From assembly GCA_963693285.1 (NCBI GenBank), contig OY848921.1, forward strand, positions 4,087,497 to 4,151,496: a DNA stretch of 64,000 nt, read 5' to 3'. Source of the DNA: Xestospongia muta (taxonomy: Eukaryota; Porifera; Demospongiae; Haplosclerida; Petrosiidae). Both the position numbers and the translations under genes were made by a program. Each line of letters begins with the position of its first letter. The stretch's first letter is position 1. The notes beneath the pieces are model-generated. The model searched no databases, was not told the origin of the DNA, and saw only the letters and a program-made list of their open reading frames with translations. Of this stretch, positions 1-11,183 are shown piece by piece.

Positions 1-94
1 AATTGTTATTATTCAGTGTTGTAAGGGCATGCAGGAAGAAGTGCACAATCTGCATTTTGTTAGATGTAACGTTATTTTCAAGAAGATATTATAC

Positions 95-264
95 CTCAAT
101 GACAGTGGTGTTTTATCATCCAGTAGATCTTGGAGTCCTGTCATTGTCAGTTTGACATTACCAACTGACATCACAAAGCTGCCACATGCATCACCAAGTG
201 TAACATTGGCAACTGACATGAGAGCATTAGCACCAGATAAATTTTTGTCAGTTGAAATTACCAT
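95..264 (-). CDS. possible exon of unknown gene
   Basis: Open on the minus strand for about 55 codons and closed by a good donor (GTATAATA, just below position 100). The peptide is mildly repetitive, with the pattern SVANVTL..SVGNVKL, and no family is recognised. It begins at an ATG preceded by an in-frame stop, so it could be a first exon. It lies downstream of other minus-strand exons at 2.1-2.8 kb and could belong to the same or to a separate gene that continues left of the window. Confidence 0.3.
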
Positions 265-299
265 TCATTTAGTTCTTTTTGATTGACATTAAGTTTGCT

Positions 300-1930
300 A
301 GAAATTTTTATTGCAATTACCTTTACTTGTAGTTAACTATATATATATTATCTTTCTGGTCTTCTTTGTGTCCAGCTATAACCATTGCAAATACATTGAA
401 TAGGAAAATACATATATAAATTTACCTGTGTAAATGTCATTTTCTGTCTGTTCACAAAACATTTTGCTGCCTGTAATGTATGGACATTGTTATACAGGTT
501 TCCAAATTATGTATTACCATGCACAAGAAAACTCCACAGTCTGTTCCATTATATTGCATGGGACTATGAATTTTCTGATTGAAGGAAAGGCATAGTTTCA
601 TTATAATTTGTGTTCAACTTTATGTGTTCTTACTTTGGAATCAATCACAATGATCCCAATCATAAATTGGTAGCTTATGATTGTCTAGTCCACACATGTA
701 ATACCTAAAACATCAGTGATGTCAGTAGTTCATACATGGACTAACCAAATGTTATTTACGATATGAGGACGAGATTGATGCAAACTGTCAATTTCATATA
801 TAGAGTTAGCATTTATGTCAACAACCTGTGTATGCATGTTTTAATTATGAGGTCATATATTACAATGCTTTGATTTACTATTAATATCCAGTGCTGAGGT
901 AAATGAACTGGATATAGAACAAAGTCACATGATGATAAGTCTTGATTCTATTGGAAGGAAATCCAATGCAGCATACAGTAGAAAGCATTACCTTAGACAT
1001 ATTAGTGATTGCATCATATCCTCTTGCTCTTAAAATTGGTATGAAAGTTGGATCGATTACTCATACTTTTATGTCATGCTATGTTTTAGACTAAGTAATA
1101 ATCAATTCAGTCAAAATAAAAACATTACCCTCTGGACAAATTATGAAATTGCTTTCAGATAATTCACTATGATCTATGTGCATACATAAATATATACAGT
1201 ATAAATTATGCAAAAACTACTTACATCTGATGACAGCCAATTTCCTGGGACTAAAGACCTTTACTTGTCATGTTTCTTGACATCATTCCAATCCTGTTTA
1301 AAAACTAAAATTTAAAAAAGGGAATTGTACAACTTCATCACCTTATTATCAACTTGACAATTGTTTATAGATATATGCTATGAAATATAATATATATTTT
1401 AAAATTATTAGGGTAATTATTAGTTTTTACAGTTTTCCAATCCAAGTATAGGGGTTTTGTACAAGTCTTCAGTATAGCCTACATAAAGCATTTATGTCTT
1501 AATTCAGTATTGCCTATTGTTTTCATACCCTCTCATTTGACTTGTATAATGCCAAAACAATGTTTTCCTAATTTAAATGCATAGAGGCACAGTAGTAACT
1601 ATAAGTCCATATCCCTTACTGAGATGTATTGACAGTTTTTGTTGTAATCATAGTGGCAGTTCACATGATTGTCATTATACTCTATCCAGTTATTCTGAAT
1701 TTTAACCAAAGCAGTGTCTAAGTAAGTATACATACATATTGATAAGCATATATATCGATTTCATACAGTGTCCTGTATGAGTCGCTTCACCATGATGAAT
1801 CTAGTAAAGGTGGAACAAGTTTACCATCAATTTTCATATTTTCATTCTCACAATCATCCTAATAAGATGATATGATCTTGAATTGTACTTTTGACTCGGA
1901 TATGCTTCAATAGTGACTCTCCTAAAGATA
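300..1930. other. no gene recognised
   Basis: AT-rich sequence with frequent stops in all frames. I see no domain, RNA gene or clear repeat here. It may be intron of the minus-strand gene on either side. Confidence 0.4.
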
Positions 1931-1933
1931 ACT

Positions 1934-2117
1934 CGTTTAGGGATCAAATGAAGTAAGAAAACTAAATCTGGTATTGTTACAGGTGTTAGCAACTTTGATT
2001 TTGACAAGTCATTATGACGTTGTATCGTTTAGGGATCAAATGAAGTGAGAAAACTAACTCTGGTATTGTTACAGGTGTTAGCAACTTTGATTTTGACAAG
2101 TCATTATGACGTTGTAT
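1934..2117. repeat. 92-bp direct tandem duplication
   Basis: Two copies of a 92-bp unit (1934-2025 and 2026-2117), differing at only a few positions. The unit begins CGTTTAGGGATCAAATGAAG and ends TTATGACGTTGTAT. On the minus strand it contains the 3' part of a putative exon together with its donor (GTAACAAT), so the duplication made a second potential splice donor. Confidence 0.9.
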
Positions 2118-2788
2118 TGAAATAATTTGATAGCCTGGGAGAGCAGTGACTGTGGTATCAACGCATTTCATATACTGATTGCATTTGTCACACCATCAAT
2201 GACATGACATATATAAAAATTCATGCTGTTGTGTACAAAACTTACTTTGGAAGTGATGTATCCATTTCCCAATTGAAGATGGGCATTGCACCACAGGTCC
2301 TTTAGATTACAACCCCTTTTTTGACAGTTGTCATAATAATGGAGTGATATTCTGTATTTGTTGTCACCTAAAATTTTGGGAATCATATTGTATAGGCAAG
2401 TGGTTGGTGTCAGAATGTACTGTATGACAATGAGAGCATTCCTTGGTATTACTCGTTGTTATATTAAATAAATTGGGAACAATCTGAACATCCTGTTTAC
2501 TAAATGTTAATCAAAAATTATAGATGACAAAATTATAACCTGCAGTGTGTCCACTAGGTTTGAAATTACACAAGCAATACCTTCTGAGGCATCATTCATT
2601 GCTCCAAACACTAGATTGTCTTGTTGTGATGTTAATAAAGCCTGATAGAGTAGATGTACATACATATTTTTATGTGTTCTAATTTCACTAACTGTAAATG
2701 TATCTGCACTTTGTACTGATCGTTCAATTTCATAATGTATTTGTTGAAATTCAATTTGTATGAGTGACAGAAAGTCATGTGGTATTCC
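2087..2788 (-). CDS. three-exon minus-strand gene fragment, unknown product
   Basis: Three consecutive open blocks with fitting splice signals. The upstream block (about 2788-2544) is open for some 80 codons, includes the peptide NLVFGAMNDASEGIACVI, and ends CTGCAG/GTTATA. The next (about 2406-2247) follows a CATACAG acceptor, contains KRGCNLKDLWCNAHLQLGNG and ends at GTAAGT. The third (about 2177-2087) follows a CAG acceptor and runs into the 92-bp duplication. The upstream block lacks an ATG at its head and was found by direct translation. No domain is recognised. It may be a separate gene or the 3' end of the PHD/transposase-like gene upstream. Confidence 0.4.
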
Positions 2789-3442
2789 TATAAGCTTTAT
2801 AAATGTCCACAGTTTTAATTTGTTTACTTACTACACAAAAGTGATGGCACCAACGTAATACGAACCAATTGTAAAACACTATTCATCCAACAAATAGTTT
2901 TAGAATAATTTTGGAAACCTTTGTTGGACCTTGGCTGGACTTCGACCACTACTCCAGTTTGATAATCCTCCTGTCACAAAGTGATTACATTTTTATAACC
3001 TCTATACATACCATAACTCTTGTTTGTGTTCTGTGAATTGAAAAGTTGATTGTTATAACTGTACATGTGCATTCATGTATATACCTTTTACTCTCCCCCT
3101 TTTGAATGGGCATGATACATACATCATTATCATCATCCTCTTTTGTTCTATACATATAGATACAGTTTAATCAATGTATTAAAGATTTTGTACAAGTATG
3201 TACAGGTTGATGTATATAAGGACATGTACTTTTTATTGTCACTTTCTTCTAAATGATGACATCATCCATATCCGTCTGCTTGCTACATACATAGGTAGTA
3301 CAACTATCTATATGGATGGTCATGACTTTTTATGATTAAATTCCACACTTCCACTGATTCACTTGTCCTTTCCACTTTTTCATTAATTACCTAATCACAA
3401 AGAAAGTCATTACAAAACTCTACATATTTATGTCACTTTACC

Positions 3443-6400
3443 AATTGTTCTACTTGTGCAGCATCATTTTTGCCACTAGTCCATGTCTTGTATCTCATTA
3501 TGTTTCCTATGAGAAATGTGTTATAAACACACTTATGGCGTCTGTATTAAACTCAACCTCATAGGACAGATGTCCAAAATGGAATAAGTGATATCCATTT
3601 GCTTTCCATGACATCTTGCCAACTCGAGTTATAGAGGGGATTTTTTGGCTTTTTAGGGTCAGTTATGGTATAAACATCCTTAAGTTTTCCAATAATAAAT
3701 GGATAAAATGGCTTCTTTGCCAATTTGTTTACATGCTCTTCCTCCTTATTGTCACATACAACATCATCTTCAATACTGTTTTGTCCCTCTTGTTCAGGTT
3801 CGAGTTGCTCATTCTCCTTTGGGCCTGCCTCTTCCAATGTGGTAAACACTTTCTCTAAAGATGTGTATGCTAACTTGACTCTTTCATCTATGTTTTGAGA
3901 ACAGAACAAAGTATAGCTAAGTTGAGGACGTTTACAGAAAGATTGTATAGTCCATGCATTAACAAGTGAAGAAAATGTGAACATTGTGAACCTGTATGCT
4001 ACTACAAGGAATATATATATAAAGCATTAGTTATTGAATTTATTACCATTTCCTTTTTAGATCTTCTCTTATGCTCTTCATTACCAGTGAGATACATGCA
4101 TGAATGAATGTCTTTTTAAAGTCATTTCTGAAGAACAATCCATTAGCAATCGAAAACGCTGATGCAGATAGTCAGACAGTGTTTCTTGATTTGTACACTT
4201 TCAAAAAGCTCAGTAGTAATGTAAGGCTATGGTTAATGACAACTGTATGGGGCATAACCACATTGGTATAACCATAAATTAGTGCTACTGATCTTCAAAA
4301 AGACTCTAAAAAGTGTGATACTGCAAGAAGTGAATTTTCTGTTGAGATGAACTCTGCTACAGCTACTGGTGGTTCCCCTTGAATTGGATGTTTAATAACA
4401 AATGAATAGTAGTATAATGGAGAGGTGGACTCATAAGCAGTGTTCTTTAAAGATATGATACTTTCAGGTGCATCCAGAAATAGAGTTTGAGAGGGTATCA
4501 GATGATGGTATAACCGAACTCCTTCCTCCATGAACAAATCAAACTAAATGGATAAGCGCATATTCTCTGAATGTAACCACTTATTTTAGATGCTGGAGAT
4601 GTTTCAATAATGTTATCCCTGAGATTGATTAGTGATGAATAAGTTCAAAGTGGAACTCTCTCTCCTTGTTTGCTTCTGATGAGATTTTTTGAATTGTGCT
4701 TAAATATTTTCCAACTTTATCCCTTTTCCCTGATTCTAGCACCTCAGCCTTGATCGATGCAAAGATTGTGTTGTAAACAGTTGATGGTGATTGGTATGTA
4801 AGAACTTTTCTCAGTTTTTTCTGTCTTCTTCTTGAATTTGTCTTACCTTTCATTCCTTTCTGTCATGATTTACAATACTGCTGGAGAATGATACACGTAT
4901 ATTGAGGTGCGATGGTGGTGACCCTAAGTCGTAATCAGAAATTTCTGCTGTGAATTTGACTGGACAGTCCTTAAAAGTACACTGCCCACTGCAACGAAAG
5001 ACAACAGATGACTTTTTATGAGAATGTAGACCTTTCCTCCACTTTTTCTTGAAAGCAAAGGAACAAAAGGATTTTCCTTTCATTAAGAATCGCAGGATGA
5101 TGTTCTTCCAATGAGGAGCAAGTGATTTGTTTAGGCCTCCCGTTCTTTTCCAGAGCTTCCATGTTAACTTGTACATATTGTCAGGATTTATAGATACTTG
5201 GAAGAATTGGTCATCACTTCCACTCTAAACAAAAGTAATATCAGTAACACTTTGTACCTTACCTGTTAAGACTGTTCAATCCATGAGGATGGTGTTTTAA
5301 GAAATGTTGGTAAGTCTTTTTTCTATTAGAATTGAGGCATTTCATTTTAGTCCACTATAACATTTATCATTTACCATCTCAGTTGACTCAAGTTTTCCAG
5401 GGTAGTTGCAATTGCTCTTTAAGTTTGTCTATAAATTCACATGTAGGTTAATAATGTGTTTACTAATGTTTCACCTTCACCATATAGGAGTTCATCTTTC
5501 ATTGCCTCAACACAAGAAGGACATTTGTGTGTTGCACAAGTTAATGCCTGTTCCTTGCTGATATTAACACATTCAGGATAAAAAAAGTCTGCACAATAGT
5601 CGCACATAAACATGAAGCTTGAAAATGAAGTAGTAAGTAAGTGTTTATTTTAACTTTTTTAAAATATACCTTTCATCATTGTATGGTTTCTGGCATATGC
5701 AATAAAGGTCAGGAGCAGAAGAGTCAATTAAGTCAACATAATACTCAGATTTGTTAGGCTGTAAAAGATCAGGTGAATATTTTGACATTATATAACTATC
5801 ATTGAGGGTGGAGAGAGAGTCTTGTTGGAATATAAAAGTCTACATATTGTGACTATCAAGGCATATAGTCCTTTTTGTTTACACTTACAGATTTAAAGTT
5901 GCCAGTAGATGATGTTTCATTGGCTGAGATGTCATTCTGTCCATTAAGAGTTTGAAAAGGGTAACTTTATATTGATGTCAACACTTACATGAATTTATTC
6001 ATGACATTGTCAGTATCAAGAAGGTTAGTATCAGGTATAGGAGGTATAAGATTGTGAGTGATCTGTTGTACAGCAGATATCTGTATGTTATATGTGTAGC
6101 CTACAGGATGACTCACTATATCCAAGCATTGGTGAGAAGAGATTGCTTGAGTTGTCTCAAGGTGAGTATTACTGCCCTATATAGAACAGTGGATATCATT
6201 ACCACACACGTTTAAACACAAGTGGACTTATTGGTTTACAAATATTGTGCTTGATTATAGAAGGAGATGCTGTCATATTTTCAATTCCGATAGGAGAAGC
6301 TTGGCAGGTGGGTATCTAACATTATAAAGATCCATCAAGTTTTTCTGTGTCCATATATTACCAATATTAATATCATACGCATACCTTTTGGGTTACTAGA

Positions 6401-6629
6401 TCAATAAAAGCTGTTCTAAAATCGCTGACATTTTTTAACTAGCGATTACTAACAACCTTTGTTAGTTTCGTTGATGGTTTCACCTTATTACAGGCAACCA
6501 TTGCTGCTTTGAACCAATACCCATCCTTTTTACAAGAAGCCTTCTTAGGGAGTAACCATTTTCACAGATAAAGTTAATAAGGGCTTCACTGTTAACTTTG
6601 AACTTGACTTTACGTGGCTGAATGAAAAA
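3443..6629 (-). pseudogene. PHD finger + DDE-transposase-like protein, probably broken
   Basis: A chain of minus-strand exons, read from 6629 downward: a basic N-terminal block (6629-6442); low-complexity linker exons (about 6320-6238, 6181-5990, 5949-5891); a PHD finger split over two exons (5762-5672 and 5621-5485); a Cys-rich block (5227-4860) containing SVVFRCSGQCTFKDCPVKF; a basic block (4853-4629); and transposase-like blocks (4537-4295, 4195-4090, 3984-3559, 3500-3443). These last carry PPVAVAEFISTENSLLAVSHF and WISLIPFW, which resemble the core of MULE-like RNase H transposases found in cnidarian and sponge genomes (family placement from memory, moderate). Two frame breaks, near 6565 and near 4857, argue for a decayed or mis-sequenced gene. 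A domesticated transposase remains possible if RNA shows the breaks are errors. Confidence 0.5.
5485..5762 (-). CDS. PHD-type zinc finger exons
   Basis: Two exons give YCICQKPYNDE, then MCDYCADFFYPEC and HKCPSC, matching the C4HC3 spacing of a PHD finger that reads histone tails. The position normally held by the zinc-binding His (in the W-F-H-x-x-C motif) is Tyr here (FFYPEC). The exons are separated by a short intron with normal GT..AG borders. They lie within the broken transposase-like gene described for 3443-6629. Confidence 0.7.
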
Positions 6630-6824
6630 AACAATTTAATAATCATACATTTCTAACCATAGTGGTACAAGATAACCGTATTTAGAAGTTGAGACGATCT
6701 GTTGCACCAAATTGACTAATAGGTGGCAGAGTTTTTTAAAAATAATAATCGTAAAACGAAGAAGAGAAGAGTTCACTGTCAATGTTTCTCAAATAAATAG
6801 CACTTGACAACTGAAGTCAATCCT

Positions 6825-7660
6825 ACTTATATGTAGCACTGATACAAAAAGTTTAAACCTGTTTGCAAGTAATGAAGTACTTGAATTTGAAATAGTGTTA
6901 ATAAGCACATGCAATGGAACTGCTAATGTCACGATGAATCTCTGAGGATTAGCACAATCATGTCTTAACAAAGACATGAATTAGTGTAAAATCAAAGGAA
7001 GGTATGTTCAAAGTTATGATTCCTTGCACAAAACATACTAATATCTCAATAACAACACGATTATTCAATTTTAACTTCTACCTTTCATTTTTGCTATAGT
7101 ACATGTATTTTACATACATAAATACAGTTAAGACTGTGGAAAGAGTATGTGTGGTGCTCCAACAAGCAAAAACAAAAATGTCGAAATTTTTATTTTTCCA
7201 GGTATGTCAAGGTATTTAGTTCATTGTATTAATCATATTCACATATATTTTGTAAGTACAAATGCAGTCAGGCCATTGCAAGTGTAGGTATGTTGTCACT
7301 GGACAGTAAAAATGAAAAATGTAGAAAATTTTATTTTTGCTGATCTATTAAGGTGTTTAGTTGATTGTATTAATCGTATTCACATTGTGATGAATCCCTG
7401 ATGATTAACACTTCTTGTGTCCTATTTATAGATAGTACTGATGCAACAAATTTAAGCCTCTTTGCAATAATGAAGTTCTTACATTTGAAGTAATGTTGAT
7501 AAGCACATGTAATGGAAACTGTTAATGTCACAATGAATCTCTGAGGATTAACACTATCGTGTCTTAACAAAAACAAGAATTGGAGTAAAATCAAATGAAG
7601 GTATGTTCAATGTGATAATTCCTTGTACAATACACATACATTAAAAACAAGTCAAGTAAC
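6825..7660. repeat. duplicated ~220-bp segment (6.83-7.04 and 7.43-7.66 kb)
   Basis: The block around 6895-7035 (AATGTCACGATGAATCTCTG and following) recurs around 7500-7640 with about 85-90% identity by eye. The same direction and spacing of about 600 bp suggest a local direct duplication of an unclassified repeat. No coding content is convincing. Confidence 0.7.
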
Positions 7661-9510
7661 TTTAATTAATAAATAAATAATAATTAAGATGTGAAGAAAA
7701 CACTAGATCATATCAAATACCTGAACTATAATTATAGATATGTGTGTTGTGTATGTGTACTCGTGTGTTATGCACTAGATTTTTATTTTTTGCTCTCTTC
7801 CACATTTACATTAACTGCAGTTAAAACCATTGCAGGAATAGGTATGATGTCTCACCCAACTAAAATGAAAAATTTGGAAAATTTATTTTTACTAAGCTAT
7901 AAAAGTGTATAGTTGATCGTATTATTTATATTCACATATATTTTGTGATCACAAATGTGTTTACACAATTAACTCAATTGTTGTAATTCTCCTAGTACCT
8001 TTACATAATCCATGGCCAGCCTTATAATCACCTAATAATATAATATTAGTTTGGTATATCAATCTCTGATTTATTTTTCCTTCACTTTCAGTTTGATGTG
8101 GATAACTCAAGATTCCAACAAACCACAAGCTAAATGGTGGCAAAATCTTACAACATATATCAAATTGAAAATGTATGATGTCTTATATTATTTATTTCAT
8201 TGTTACTCACATGTAATCATAGACAATATGTCATATGGTATTCTGTTAGTGACATGTGTGAACCTCCTGCTACATAGACTCTGGAGTACTTTATGTGGTC
8301 ACTATGAACGGGTTAGTCCATTATATTTTAATGATGTCATGATTTTTGTTTCATGCTAACACTGGTCATATGTATAATTACCGATTTGGTGATGATAATT
8401 ATGGGTGGAGTCCAGTTCATTCATTTAAAGTACTACCTAAATCTGATCCAAATGCCGGAATAAAAATTATAACATTTGTAATTAAAATATGATACTTTAC
8501 AATCTATTTGAACTCTCTCCCTACAATATATGGGTGAATCCCAAGTGATGTTAGTCTTCAAGCAATCCATTCACAAGTTTCTTCTCTTCAAACAACTCAC
8601 CTCATTGAATCAGACATGCCTATATAGATCTTGTATTATATATTGGAGATATAAGTTATGTAGAGGCTATGCTGGAGTGGTAAGTCAATTTGAAAGTGAC
8701 TTTCATTCTCTCTTTTGTAGTTGGATGAATTCTTTGATTTAATTCAACCAATATTGACTCGAGCACCACATATGGTATAAATCGGTAATCACAAAAATAC
8801 TTTTCCAAGTTAGGGTAAGTAAGCGAACTAGATAAACTTGTTTTTGTATCCTGTTTCTATAAAGGAACTGACTCTGGAGGCAAGTGTGGTGTTCCCTACA
8901 ACAAAAGATTACTTATGCCAACACCAGGAACAGATCAGGATCGGTAAGCAGTGATATAATCTATCTTGATTCTAATACATTCAATAATATAGGTACAATT
9001 TTGTTATTGGTAATATTAAGGTTATTGTAATGAGTACTGAACATAACTTTACCATGGGATCTCCCCAGTAAATTTGGCTCCATAAACAATTGTCTATAGT
9101 GAATAGAGAAGTGATTCCATGGTTAATTTTTGGTTGTCACAGTAAAGTAGTAAGAATTTGTATGTATTATCATGGCTGTTTCTTTCCAGGCTTAAGTATG
9201 TTCATATAAATAATGAGATAAATGCAGTGAAGACCATTATAGGAGTAGGTGTAGTGCTTATGTCCAACGGAAACTAAAAATGTTACAAAATGTTTTTTTG
9301 ATTTATTAAGTTGTATAGTTGATTGTATTAATCATATTCTCATGTATCTTGTAGCTCAAATGTAGTCAAAACCTATTAACCATATTTACATGTACTTTGA
9401 ATACAGTTGTCTTCTCCCAGCATAAAAAGAAAAATAATAAAAATTATTATTGTTGGCCTATTATGGTGTGCAGTTGGTTGTATTAATTGTAAACTGTTGA
9501 TCATAAAAAT
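7130..9510. repeat. family of ~130-bp interspersed repeats
   Basis: At least four related blocks (near 7140-7260, 7265-7390, 7820-7960 and 9220-9370, with a weaker one at 9380-9500). They share a core of the form TAGTTGATTGTATTAATCAT, ATTCACATATATTTTGT, then ACAAATGCAGTC. All lie in the same orientation around the phosphatase relic. They could be a degenerate SINE or MITE-derived tandem family; no terminal structure is clear. Confidence 0.6.
8089..8940 (+). pseudogene. purple acid phosphatase relic
   Basis: A degenerate plus-strand copy of a binuclear-metal purple acid phosphatase (plant-type/ACP7-like). Blocks appear in family order: WITQDSNKPQAKW (about 8098-8140), YFNDVM (about 8320), YRFGDDNYGWSPVHSFKVLP (about 8380-8440), then VLYIGDISY (about 8625-8660). 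After these come LDEFFDLIQPILTRAPHM (8721-8774) and DSGGKCGVPYNKRLLMPTPG (about 8868-8930). Several exon borders survive (TTTCAG at 8089, GTAAGTC at 8681, TTGTAG at 8720, GTAAGC at 8942). Frame is lost within or after the first block, and again by one base directly after the GDISY metal-site motif (near 8656). The C-terminal metal-binding His motifs were not found. This is a dead fragment, not an active enzyme. Confidence 0.75.
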
Positions 9511-10000
9511 TAACACTCTTTGATGTTTCTGATTGATAAAATTTTTTCCAACCAACCTTAAGTATTATCTCTGATGTTTCAACCTAGGTAGTGAAATGAG
9601 TTCTGCAGCAATAAATTTGAAGATAAAATTCAATGTTTATTTCATTTATTAAGTTTCTGTTGACATACAAATAGGTTTAGTTGTAATGTTTTTGTTTCAT
9701 ATATTGTTATAATATTTAACTTTAGTTTTTATTTTTATTATAACCAATCTAGCATTGGTATACATTCTCAGTACTATACAAAACAATATATATTTTTACT
9801 GGTATTGCTCAGGCACCTTTGTGTGGTTTATTTAAATAAAAGTAAAAATATTTAAATATATTTCCTTAGGCAGCCACACCCAATGATAATATTAAAGCCC
9901 ACGTAACAGTAAAACCACAAGAATGTAAGATATTTACCCTCAGGAATGTGAGGCTAACTTCAACAGAGTCGAATACCAAACAAGATAAAATAAACTAGCA
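9000..10000. other. no gene; AT-rich with repeat fragments
   Basis: Contains the last members of the ~130-bp repeat family and AT-rich filler. No further phosphatase exon was recognised after 8940. Confidence 0.4.
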
Positions 10001-10081
10001 TAGCCAGCCCCTCCCTTAAATGATCGGGAGGGGTGGCTACGCGAGACTAGCCTGACCCTCACAGGAAGGAGGGGCTGGCTA
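10001..10081. repeat. GC-rich inverted repeat (hairpin)
   Basis: TAGCCAGCCCCTCC (10001-10014) is mirrored by GGAGGGGCTGGCTA (10068-10081). Inside lies a second arm, GGGAGGGGTGGCTACGCG. The block is far richer in GC than everything around it, which suggests a short foldback element inserted in AT-rich DNA. Confidence 0.8.
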
Positions 10082-10249
10082 CACGGGTATGGCTTGCAAT
10101 CTTACAAACATAGTAAATATCTCATCCACTACTCTTGTGTATCTCTTACACATTGAGAGACCAGTCTAACTAGTGAAGTACAATGTATAGTTTAATGGCT
10201 TACATTCTTCATACTCCATACATTGAATATAAACTTCTGTTTGTCTTTC

Positions 10250-10429
10250 ATCAGGTTTGGATTCCTTGATATAGATATGTCTTTTATTTCATGGAGACCT
10301 CATCTCAACCTCTTGTCACAAGTTTTTATTCATCATTCAGGTTGTGCTCTATTACAACCAGTTTATGATAGTCAGAGGAGGGCAAGTGGTTCTCCTTATG
10401 AGGAAGGTGGTTTAGACAGCAAGTTTTGA
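10250..10429 (+). pseudogene. duplicated terminal exon, DEPDC5-like tail (copy 1)
   Basis: After the acceptor TTTCATCAG the frame reads FGFL, then QVFIHHSGCALLQPVYDS and on to a stop near 10429. It is the sister of the exon at 40474-40679. It resembles the final exon of DEPDC5/Iml1, where a GF-motif is followed by a FIH-type segment (family call tentative). Compared with the 40-kb copy it keeps an open frame but lacks about 22 bases just after FGFL. Similarity extends from about 10,180 to 10,600. No other exons of that gene are seen next to it. Confidence 0.5.
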
Positions 10430-11046
10430 GTGTGCTTTTAAATGCTTTGTATTGGCTATTATTTGAGGCAGAAATCAACTGAATAAAGTATATTACTCAA
10501 ATATGAGGAATTATAATTAGTAGAGATTAGTTATTTCTGTACAACTTGTAATGGAGAATTAGCTGTATTGTGTAATAAGATTCTGCAAACAGTTTAACAA
10601 TCATACCATTTATCATTACTTAATGATAATTAAATTACTATTCTTTTGCCATCAACCTTTAAAATGTAACAACTATACAAGCACACAAGATCTTTCTTTT
10701 CAATTTTTCATCAGTTTAATTAACTACTGAATACATCATCTTGAATGTTGAAGGAAATATCTATATTTTCAAATTGACATTGCAAACATTAGGTACTGCT
10801 CATGTAGACAATGAAATCAGTGACACAGTATATCTGGCCACATAACAATGCTGAATAGTGCTCTTTAATTAATTACCACGTGCACACTTCCTGTTATTTC
10901 ATAATATATTTATTTAATTGAAATGTTGAATAAACTATTGCAGTAAAAATTTTGTTAATTACATTTTACTAAAAGTCAAAAAATATTAATGTGACTACTT
11001 TTTTTTCCAAAAAAGGTACTATATACGTGAGTATAAAATGCATGAC

Positions 11047-11183
11047 TTATTTGTGTTTACGTAGACATGAACGACCAACTTTTTTACTGAAATATGAACG
11101 ACCAACAATAACAGCAATCAACACTACTGATATACATGTAGCAGCAATGATAAGATTCTTTTGACTTATAAGATGAAAAGACT
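11047..11183 (-). CDS. transmembrane C-terminal exon
   Basis: Follows TTACAG. It encodes a hydrophobic stretch of about 19 residues (core LIIAATCISVVLIAVIVG) followed by a basic tail with several K and R, then TAA. The positive-inside rule would place the tail in the cytosol if the segment is a true single-pass anchor. Confidence 0.65.

Noticed and set aside
8051..8359. Continuous 102-residue protein
   Set aside because: It joins intron and out-of-frame sequence; only parts fit the phosphatase relic.
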